DNA of 64,000 nt. Origin: Delphinus delphis (Eukaryota; Chordata; Mammalia; Artiodactyla; Delphinidae). The notes under the pieces were generated by a model. That model did no database searches, was not told the origin of the DNA, and worked only from the letters and a program-made list of their open reading frames with translations. The DNA is taken from assembly GCF_949987515.2 (NCBI RefSeq), contig NC_082695.1, forward strand, positions 72,070,466-72,134,465, in the 5' to 3' direction. Numbering within the stretch: the first letter of the stretch is position 1; each line of letters starts with the position of its first letter. This document shows positions 55,983 to 64,000 of the stretch, piece by piece. A program made the position numbers and the translations under genes.

Positions 55983-56070
55983 AACCAGCAAAGCAATATG
56001 GCGGACTGGAAGGAGCCCTGACATGCAGGGCCTTGAGTTCCCACTGGGGTCTATGATTAAGTTACTCAAA

Positions 56071-56142
56071 TCTGACCCAGGGCAAGTCACCAGTGATTTC
56101 TTTCTTTCTGACCCAGGGCAAGTCACCAGTGATTTCTTTCTT
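56071..56142. repeat. Exact 36-bp tandem duplication
   Basis: The unit TCTGACCCAGGGCAAGTCAC..., 36 bases, occurs at 56071-56106 and again at 56107-56142 without mismatch. It lies directly before a SINE whose TSD (ACCAGTGATTTC) is contained in the unit. Confidence 0.9.
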
Positions 56143-56148
56143 TCTTTT

Positions 56149-56484
56149 TTTGTAAAAAAATAAATTTATTTATTTTATTTATTTATTCTTGGCTGCATTG
56201 GGTCTTCGTTGCTGCATGCAGGCTTTCTCTAGTTGTGGCGAGTGGGGGCTATTCTTCGTTGCAGTGAGCAGCCTTCTCATTTCAGTGGCTTCTCTCGTTG
56301 TGGAGCACGGGCTTTAGGCAGGAGGGCTTCAGTAGTTGTGGCTCGCAGGCTCTAGAGCACAGGCTCAGTAGTTGTGCTGCAGGGGCTTAGTTGCAGCACG
56401 TGGGATCTTCCCGGACCAGGGCTTGAACCCATGTCCCCTGCATTGGCAGGCGCATTCTTAACTACTGTGCCACCAAGGAAGCCC
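56149..56484 (-). mobile_element. CHR-type tRNA-derived SINE, long variant
   Basis: Minus-strand SINE: plus-strand A/T-rich tail at about 56149-56190, then TTGGCTGCATTGGGTCTTCG, CTCTAGTTGTGGCGAGTGGG, GGATCTTCCCGGACCAGGGC and the head CACCAAGGAAGCCC ending at 56484. ACCAGTGATTTC follows at 56485-56496 and also precedes the tail, consistent with a TSD. Confidence 0.9.
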
Positions 56485-56496
56485 ACCAGTGATTTC

Positions 56497-57409
56497 CAGA
56501 CCTCAGTTCCATCATCTCTAAAATGGGGATATTTGATTAAGATGATATCCAAGGCCTCTTCTAAATTTACAACACAGTTATTTTAAGTACAGTTGTCTTT
56601 CACATTTGAAGATAGTTGGCATAAAAACAGATTTGTTGGTTGACTGTATTATGCAAAAAAAAAAAAAGAAGCATGGTGAATGTCTGTAAGTATGTGTGCA
56701 TATTTTAAAGGGCAGAGATGGGAGGAGGGTGGACTAGCTGAGGCTAAGATGGAACCAGAGCCACGCATTGGTAAAGAGAGTGGAGTTTGGGGAGATTATC
56801 TAGCTGGCTCTTGCATTTTTTGTTCACTTGGGTATTTTAGTGTTTAACTCGTGGTCGACTCTGAACTGAATTCAGCAATTGGGTTTGTTCTAGAGTTGCG
56901 TTAGGTGCTACCACTGAGCTGTGTTTGTAGCCTGAATAATTTTATATCTAATCCCAAGGCTAAAAATGTTTTTGTCTTTCTTCCTGCCCCAAACCTTTGA
57001 TGACCACTTTTCTTTACCAGCCTCTCTGTGCACGCCTCATGGAAAGAACATGTTTCCAGTCTTCTAAGTAATTTCAAACTTATGCGGAGTCCAAGAAAAT
57101 GCACAGAATCTCAAAACTAATGGCGCGAGAAAAGAATGATTATATGCGGAGTCTCCTGGGTTCACGGGGAGTCTTCTAAAATTCAGTAGCTATCTGGAGG
57201 TACTAGACCATTGCCAACATTTGAAGTTCAAGAATGGAGAGGTTCCCTGAGCGTGGGATTGCTTCCACACGCTGCTTTGGGTAAAGATACTAAAGGTAAG
57301 TCTAATAAAGTGAGCCTAGAAGCCACAGGGTTGTTATTGCGAGGGTCCTCCAAATCATAAGAACAGTAAGTACAATCAAAGGCAGAAGAAATAAATACAT
57401 CGGTGGTTA
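56497..57409. other. No gene recognised
   Basis: A poly-A run near 56655-56667. No repeat or exon recognised. Confidence 0.4.
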
Positions 57410-57509
57410 ATAGGACAGATTTTGGTGCAAGGCTGACTGGGTTTGAATTCCACTTTATCTACTTACTAGCTGGGTGATTGGCAACTTACTTAACCTCTTT
57501 GGTGTCAGT

Positions 57510-58138
57510 CAGCCTATGCTAAATTATGCTGCAGTAACAAACAATTCCCAGATCCTAGTAGCATAAATAAACAAAAAAGTTTTACTTCTTTTTTATTTCT
57601 TTTGGTTTTTTTTGGCTGCGCTGGGTCTTAGTTGCAGCATGTGGGGTCTTTGTTGAGGTGTGTGGGATCTTCACTGCAGTGCGTGGGCTTCTCTCTAGTT
57701 GTGGGGTGCAGGTTCTCTCTCTCTAGTTGAGGCATGTGAGCTCAGTAGTTGTGGTGCATGGGCTTAGTTGCCCCACAGTATGTGGGATCTTAGTTCCCTG
57801 ACCAGGGATTGAACCTGCGTCCCCTGCTTTGCAAGGCAGATTCTTTACCACTGGACCACCAAGGAAGTCCCAAAAGTTTTATTTCTCATTCACTATGCCA
57901 CCTCTCTACTCTGGTACCCAAGCTGAGGAACAAGCCTCTATCTGGGTGGGACATGCTAACTTTGCAGCAGAATGAAAAGGGAAATGGCAGAATCACGTAA
58001 TGACTCAAAAGTTTCTCGTCAGAAGTGGTTTACATCACTCCTATCGTATTCATTGGCCCAAGCAAATCACACAGCCAAACCAGGCTTCAACAAGGCAGGG
58101 AAGAGCAGCAAATACTTGAGAACCATACAATCTACTGT
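57510..58138. mobile_element. LTR-like insertion inside the MIR
   Basis: ATTATGCTGCAGTAACAAAC, AATTCCCAGATCCTAGTAGC, CTCTACTCTGGTACCCAAGC, GTATTCATTGGCCCAAGCAA and CTTGAGAACCATACAATCTA resemble an old LTR. It is itself split by the SINE at 57590-57871. Strand and family are not certain. Confidence 0.55.
57590..57871 (-). mobile_element. CHR-type tRNA-derived SINE with TSD
   Basis: A minus-strand SINE: TTGGCTGCGCTGGGTCTTAG, TGCGTGGGCTTCTCTCTAGT, GATCTTAGTTCCCTGACCAG and ACCACCAAGGAAGTCC. AAAAGTTTTACTTCT (57575-57589) and AAAAGTTTTATTTCT (57872-57886) match at 14 of 15 bases, giving a clear TSD. Confidence 0.92.
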
Positions 58139-58483
58139 GAAGTTATCCTGTTTTCCCATGTGTAAAATTGGAATAATAATAGTATTTACTTCTTAAGTTT
58201 GTAATAAGATTCAATGGGATAATAGTTTTAAAGTGCCTAGCATGTCGTAAGTGCTAAGAAAATGTTAGCTATTGGTATGGCCTTGCTGATACATATCTGC
58301 AAGTGGTTTTCATTTAAAAATTTTTCTTATGAAAAAATAATCAGAGAAAAATACAGCATATCACACAAGCAAAGAGAAAAAGAATTAGAATCACTTTTAA
58401 CCTGACTGTCAGTCAGGTAAGGAAAATATCATAAGTATTTTGGAGTATATCTTTAAGACTTTATACGCACAATCACATCACAT

Positions 58484-58506
58484 CACACACACAAACACAC
58501 ACACAG
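58484..58506. repeat. (CA)n microsatellite
   Basis: A run of CA dinucleotides with one AA interruption. Confidence 0.85.
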
Positions 58507-58539
58507 ATGTAGGTGACAAAAATGAATTATAACAAGTTG

Positions 58540-60060
58540 TATTATAATCTTTTTTTCCATCTAACTGTAATGTAACCCCCTTCATGATAATAAAAATATA
58601 TTCAATCCGTGATTTTAATCAGTTTCATAGTATTACATTCTTTGTATATAACATTTTCCTTCAAAAATACCATCCACTTACTATTCAGGATATGTAGATT
58701 TTTAAAATAGTGTTTCCAAGTATTTGGAACTCACTCTGGTTAACAGTGGTTTGCTGCTCACTCTGCCCCATCTTTTCACAGTTCGGTCTTCTCAGGTTAC
58801 ATTTTTAGAAGTGGAATTACAGGTATCTTCCCAAGGCTTTTGACATGGATTGCCAAAAGGTCCTCCAGGAAAGCTCCAATTTGTAAATTTCACTAGCAGT
58901 GCAGCTCTCACTAAATAAGATTCCTTTTTTTTTTTTTTTTTACACTTTTTGCTATCTTAGAATCTAAGGGTGGCAAATGTCATCCCAGTTGCTACTTTAA
59001 TTTACATTCCTTTGATAACAAATAAGGAAGAAATTTTCCTACAGTTATTGGCTACTTATATTTCTTCTCATGTGAGTATAACTGTCTTTCAAATATACTC
59101 AAGAACTATTGTGATTTTCTTTTAAAGATTGCACTAAGTCAAAATGATCACAAATATTAAATGACACCTAGTAATTATTGTACATTTTGTTAGATTCAAT
59201 AGTGGTATCGTAGTTCTGTAAGAAGTTGTCCATATTGTTAGAGATTCTTACTGAGGGACCAGCAGTGTATGGGTGTTCTCATTTTCCCACTACCTCACCA
59301 ATGCTTGATACGGTCAGTCTTCAAGTTTTGCTTTCCTGGTTGGTGCATAGTGTATTACATATTACATTGTGGTTTTAATTTGCATTTCCCTTTTGGCTAC
59401 TGAGTTTGAACACATTTTTATATATTTATTGACCATTTAATCTTTTGTGAAGTATCTGTTCAAGTATCTTGTTCATTTTACTATTGGAATATCTGCCTTT
59501 TTCTTGTTTTGTGAGAATATCTATATGTTTTCTACATATAAGCCCTTTGTCATTTATAAGTGTTGCATATATTGCAACGGTGGCTTGCCTTGCCACTCTG
59601 AAAACCGTCTTTTGATAAGTAGAACTTCTAAATTTTAACCCAGTCCAATTTATTAGTCTTTTGTTTCATGGTATAGTTCTCTGTGTATCCTGTTTAAGAA
59701 ATCTTTGCCTACCGTAAAATCATGAAGTTCTTTTTCTACGTTATCTTTTCGAAGGTTTTGGTTTCCCATTTAGGTCCCTGATGCATCTGGAATTGATTTT
59801 TTTGCTTAGTTGTCAAGGTTTCCTGCACCAGGTATTTAAAAAAACAAACAAACAAACAAACATCCTTTCCCCTGGTCTGCAGTGCCATCTTTGTAAAAAT
59901 TGCAGTGTCGGCATATATGCGTTTGTTTCTAAGCTTCCTATCTTGTCGCTTGGCCTATTTGTCTATCCTTTTGCCAATTCCACACTGTCTTAATTAGCCT
60001 AGCTTTATACATCTGGATATCCAGTAATAAAAGTTTCTCTGCCTCATTTTTCTTCTTTAA
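58540..60060 (-). mobile_element. Old L1-type LINE block (L1M/HAL1-like), minus strand
   Basis: The complement of old L1 coding sequence: TCAGTTTCATAGTATTACAT, TTGCCAAAAGGTCCTCCAGG, TTTAATTTGCATTTCCCTTT, CATATAAGCCCTTTGTCATT, TTTAAGAAATCTTTGCCTAC and GTCCCTGATGCATCTGGAAT. Heavily decayed, perhaps more than one fragment. Includes a poly-T at 58926-58940 and an AAAC-rich run at about 59839-59861. Confidence 0.75.
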
Positions 60061-60984
60061 GTGTCCAATCCCTACAAGGGACTGTATATATATTACTTCT
60101 GGGGTTTAGCCCTTTGGGTCCTCACTGTAACATGTGGTGGTGTTTCGGAGCCCCCCTTCCTTGCTGTGCCCCCAAATTTTATCTCGCAGTCATACATGCT
60201 CTACTCAGCTTCGTGGCCGCTCTCTCTTGAAACAAGCAGGTGCTTCTGTGGACAAACTAGCCCTCCCAGTGCCAGGCTCAACACTCTAGGCTTCCTTCCT
60301 CTGCTGGTTCTTGGCATCATGATTCTTCAGTCATGTCCTGTGAGCCCTCCAATACCTCAAACTGGTATATTTTAGGTTATGTCCGGCTTCTCTAAGTGAG
60401 AGGTTTAGTCTGAATTATCTAGTCTGCCATTACTGAAGACAAAATTTCTAACCCTTTTAACACTTAAGTATATTTGGAAATGTTCACAATACAATAATTT
60501 TTTTAATGCAAAAAAAGAAAGGAATCTCAAATCCACAGGACTTTGGGTCATTACATAACTCCTGCGTCATTAGCTACCAGACATGACTGCACACCATTGA
60601 AGTGCTAACACAATGTTCTGATTCTGGCCGAGGTCCTCAGATTGGAAATGCCTGAGGCTCACAGATGCCACTGGAACAGAGGCAGGGTCTGGAGCCACAC
60701 CTGGAGATGGTGCCAGCTGCACCAGCACTTCTGACATTTGACCAGCCCAGACAGGTTAGGCAACTCGGTGCCAAGTACTTAGAACTAAGAGGGAAAAAAC
60801 GCTTAACTGACTGAAGTTTTTCATTTTCAAAGGACTTCTCTGGGCTGTGTCAGAAGCACCTCATATAGATACCCATGTCACTGTGCGAGGTCTTTTGATA
60901 TTCTCATAGGCGGATTTTTGTATGCAGAAAAGACTGTTTCAAGTTTTGTTTTAGAAATAAGATTTCCAATTTCTTACTAATGGA
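60061..60984. other. No gene recognised
   Basis: The 104-codon frame at 60061-60375 (+) follows the old LINE and has no domain I recognise. No other repeat seen. Confidence 0.4.
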
Positions 60985-61225
60985 TGCTAACATTTAATGG
61001 GTTCTTATTATATAGCAGGGACTATTCTAAGAGCTTACATCTACTATCTTATTTAATGCTCTATTAATATTCTGCTATTAATGTCAGCATGTCCATTTTA
61101 TAGGTGAGAATACCGAGGCACAGTCAGGTGAATCTACCAGCCCAGGATCACACAGCAATTCAATGGCAGTGCCGGTTTTAAACCCTGGCAGCTTGGCTGC
61201 AGCAACAGTAGAGCTATGCTCCACT
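60985..61225 (-). mobile_element. MIR SINE
   Basis: TATATAGCAGGGACTATTCT, AAGAGCTTACATCTACTATC, TCCATTTTATAGGTGAGAAT, CCCAGGATCACACAGCAATT and GTTTTAAACCCTGGCAGCTT are the reverse complement of MIR from 3' core to head. Confidence 0.85.
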
Positions 61226-62312
61226 GTTTCTCCTTAAAGAGCCAAATTTGAAAACCTGCTTCTAAGTTATGCTTCTACAATTAGCTTATAAATCTCATTA
61301 CTATGTGTAAGTCTAACACATTTTAACAACCACTTTAAGGGAGACTTTGATGCATGGTTGATTCAATTTATAAACTTGGTTAATTAAATTCCCTTAAACA
61401 TTTTAAACTGCAGTTATAAATTTACTATGTTCTCTTTCCTTTTTAAGTACCTCATCTGACGGATTTAACAAACAAAACCCTCCCAGCTACTTACATTCTT
61501 ATAAATCTAATAAATTAAACTTCTGAGTGTGGTGAACCCTAAGTTCTCCTAAATGTTTTAACCCTGTATGTTAATTTTATACAATCTCCATTTAAGAGCA
61601 TAAGCCTCATGAATCGCTCAGTTCCCATTTTAAACTAAGATTACGAGGCTGAACTGTTTCTACAGAAGACAAATTCTCTTCAACTTTTGAAAATTAAAAT
61701 ACCAAATATGCAAAGAATTCCCTGATATGAAAATATCAATGCTACCAATTTGATTCTTTTAAACATTCCTATTTTTAATTTTAAAAACTTCTGAGTTAAA
61801 ACATGCCTGCACTCTAAGGAAACAATTTTGTCCTAAACAAATTTGGAGGTTACCTTCCCTGGCTTTTTTTTTTTTTTTCTCTCTCTCTCTACTGGAGAGG
61901 ATTCTTAAATGACCAAGGGTGTTAACCAGAATTTGACCAGACTCTTGTTTGCAACTCCAACGTCCAGGATAAAGCCATGTTTGCAGTCACCACTCCTGGC
62001 TTTCAAAAGTCCAAGAATGGAGTGGGCATGTGGTCCCGATTCTCCCGGGGTTATGATTTTAGCTAATTTTTAAGTCATGCAGTGTCTATAACCTCTCCTC
62101 AGGTAACCTCATATTTGATTGGGTTCAATAATCTATTTGCTACTCCATTCCATTCTGATCCATTTTTTTTCTTCTTCTCTGTTAGAACTATGCAACTTGT
62201 ATGGATATTAATATAATAACTGATTGAATTCTGTGTGTCTCCAATGGCTATGTCTGACTCAAATTATAACTTCTGCAATATTCACGCATATATACGCAAC
62301 ACTCACCCACAC
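61226..62312. other. No gene recognised; AT-rich, repeat-poor
   Basis: Contains poly-T plus (CT)n at 61864-61890. Otherwise no named repeat. The AT-rich stretch 61240-61850 could be ancient repeat or conserved DNA; I cannot tell which. Confidence 0.4.
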
Positions 62313-62320
62313 ACCCCAAG

Positions 62321-62328
<8 letters not shown>

Positions 62329-62358
<30 letters not shown>

Positions 62359-62548
62359 GGTACGCGGGCCTCTCACTGCTGTGGCCTCTCCCGTTGCAGA
62401 GCACAGGCTCCGGACGCGCAGGCTCAGCGGCCATGGCTCACGGGCCCAGCCGCTCCGCGGCATGTGGGATCTTCCCGGACCGGGGCACGAACCCGTGTCC
62501 CCTGCATCGGCAGGCGGACTCTCAACCACTGCGCCACCAGGGAAGCCC
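62329..62548 (-). mobile_element. CHR-type SINE, full length, young, with 16-bp TSD
   Basis: The body 62357-62548 is the reverse complement of the SINE at 40688-40880, with few differences. The poly-T run (complement of the A tail) spans about 62324-62356, 33 bases, and is uninterrupted. ACCCCAAGATATTTTT at 62313-62328 and 62549-62564 is an exact 16-bp TSD. Frames of up to 140 codons here (for example SHCCGLSRCRAQAPDAQAQR) are SINE artefacts, repeated at 40571-40964. Confidence 0.97.
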
Positions 62549-62564
62549 ACCCCAAGATATTTTT

Positions 62565-64000
62565 AGGCCCACCTAGTATCCTAGACAAACTATTGACCAG
62601 TTTTGAATATCCAAAGAATCGTAAGTCTAAGCATTTGCTTAGGTGAGTTCTAAGAGAAATGAATAAGAACATTTGCATAAATTAAATGTGAAGATACTTG
62701 CTAAAGAAACATGGGTTTGATTGAAGATTTGAAATGAAATTTCTCACTTAGCTTGGGAATTGCAAATCAGTTGGTCTCACAATCTCCACCCATACCCACA
62801 CTCGACCAGGAAAATATTCCCTTTTTGCTTTAAGACTTTTAAAGACAATGTGAAGGATTCAGAAGTTCATTTTCTCTCCTCCAGACTCAACGCATAAGCC
62901 CCCTGTACTTGCATTATCATAAAGCCATGGTAATTGCTTGAACATGTTCATTTATCCTGCAACGTGCTGGTTTTATCTGCCTGTATTTAAAGGACTGAAG
63001 GGGTGACAGGGAACAGCTAGAGAGAGCAGTTTGGTCTGCGAATGCAGAGAGCCTGAGCTCAGAGATGGATGTGTTAGGACTCAAGTTTTCTTGAAATGGA
63101 GCAGCTCACTGCCTGGCTGGTACTGAGTCTACTCTGCCCTCTCCTTTCTCTCCTCCCTCCTGCTGGGGCTTCCCTCACCACTAGCTCTCACACACTCTCT
63201 CTCCCTTCCTCCTTACCTGCTCTCTGCTCTCTCACCTACCCTCCCTCAGTCCAGAGACTGTAACCCTGCAGAGAGTGGTAGATAGACAACCCCTGCTCCA
63301 TCAAAAAAAAAAAAAAAAATCTTATTACAATTGCTACAATCAGAGCCAGGAGCCGTTTGAACGCCCGTATTGATAATCACAGCTGGGACTGCATAAGCAA
63401 AATAAGAGCTAGTGGACAGTCAGAGACCATGGAAAACCCATCGATTGTTGCTGTGGCTTCTTTCCATAGCACAGAATGAGCGTGGAAGAGCTGAACTCTG
63501 GGTAATTTCGAGCAAACAATATGCTGTGGAGCGTTATTTGTAGGCCCTGAAAATCGAAGTGGAACCCCCAGCTCCCCGTAGAACATGCTTCGTTAGTGTG
63601 GAACAAAGGGCTGGTGCTGGCTGGGGACTGCAGTGCAGTGGGGAGGGGGGATGCAGCAGGTACAGTGGAAGCTCAGGGAGGCTGTGTGGACCAGTCCCTG
63701 CACCAGAGAGGACTCGGAGATACAGGAGAGCCACCCTCCTTTCTCAGTGTAGGGGCTGCCATTCATGAGGTCAAAGATGGCAGCCCTGATGCTCACTAGC
63801 TGGGTTAGCTTCTGCGGCCTTCCATCCAAGGGTCCTGGGTTCCCTTCTGCCTCCAGTGCAGGGTTCTTATGAGGACCAAGTATGACTCAGCGATGTAACA
63901 GCATCTATTTCATATGCATTGATATGATTTTAGAGATCTGCCTAGCACCATGATGGGGCCTAAGTGTGCATCAGGGACCAGCATGGTCAGGCCCCAGAGG
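62565..64000. other. No gene recognised; polypyrimidine and poly-A tracts
   Basis: Contains a C/T-rich stretch at about 63133-63252 and a poly-A run at 63303-63319. No repeat family or exon is recognised, and overlapping frames on both strands near 63534-63829 show no domain. Confidence 0.4.

Larger units (their letters stand above)
57410..58275 (+). mobile_element. MIR SINE, split by an LTR-like insertion
   Basis: The left part (57410-57509) includes GGCTGACTGGGTTTGAATTC, TACTTACTAGCTGGGTGATT and CAACTTACTTAACCTCTTTG. The right part (58139-58275) includes TTTTCCCATGTGTAAAATTG, AAGATTCAATGGGATAATAG and GTCGTAAGTGCTAAGAAAAT. These are successive parts of one MIR. Confidence 0.8.

Noticed and set aside
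62224..62646. 140-codon open frame (and relatives at 62235-62576 and 40571-40964)
   Set aside because: It lies in the CHR SINE and its poly-T tail (poly-Phe stretch). The same peptide recurs at each SINE copy, so it is a repeat artefact.
1..64000. CRISPR array, bacterial operon, phage or integron
   Set aside because: Repeat content is entirely vertebrate. No short regularly spaced repeats, Shine-Dalgarno-led genes or attachment sites were found.

Overview
This window is mammalian nuclear DNA, most likely from a cetacean (whale or dolphin). The main evidence is a set of tRNA-derived SINEs whose head reads GGGCTTCCCTGGTGGCGCAG (CHR type, the Cetacea/Hippopotamus/Ruminant lineage). There are clean copies at 40688-40920 (+) and 62329-62548 (-), longer variants at 56149-56484 and 57590-57871 (-), and a 39-base stub at 48567-48605. 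I saw no ruminant BovB/Bov-tA and no pig PRE-type SINE. A mariner MITE with a TTGGGTTGGCCAAAAAG end (8891-8968) also fits Cetartiodactyla. The lineage call rests on my knowledge of these families, not on a search.

I found no convincing protein-coding exon, rRNA, tRNA, CRISPR array or bacterial-type system. The open frames are short and lie in repeats or unremarkable intergenic sequence. The window reads as intergenic or deep intronic DNA.

Layout. 1-9.1 kb: L2, MIR, a 5'-truncated L1 with a target-site duplication (TSD), a MER5A, two MaLR-type LTRs and the mariner MITE. 9.8-11.2 kb: an ancient L3/CR1 LINE split by another repeat. 14-19.5 kb: MIRs, LTRs and an L1 split by a Tigger transposon. 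23.9-27.6 kb: an L3 fragment, an L2 tail and two head-to-head L1s. 29.1-30.7 kb: an inverted MIR pair, then an LTR split by a hAT-Charlie element with an exact 8-bp TSD. 32.7-42.7 kb: old L1 tails, MIRs, hAT MITEs and several nested insertions. 42.76-47.52 kb: a two-ended L1 on the minus strand with a 13-bp TSD, carrying a second L1 inside it. 47.5-54.4 kb: mostly repeat-poor sequence, including stretches that resemble conserved non-coding DNA. 54.4-64 kb: ancient repeats, a MIR<LTR<SINE nest, an old L1 block and a young SINE.

The most noteworthy objects are rearranged retroelements. (1) The L1 at 42763-47518 fuses the first ~20 residues of ORF1 in frame to the middle of ORF2; its reverse transcriptase is dead (a stop in SIDAEKAFD, and FADD changed to FAND). 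(2) The 39-base SINE stub keeps only the 5' head but is still bounded by a perfect 12-bp TSD. (3) Insertion nests give a relative-age ladder. No previously undescribed functional system is evident. Repeat subfamily names and outer boundaries are from memory of consensus sequences and are approximate unless a TSD is given.
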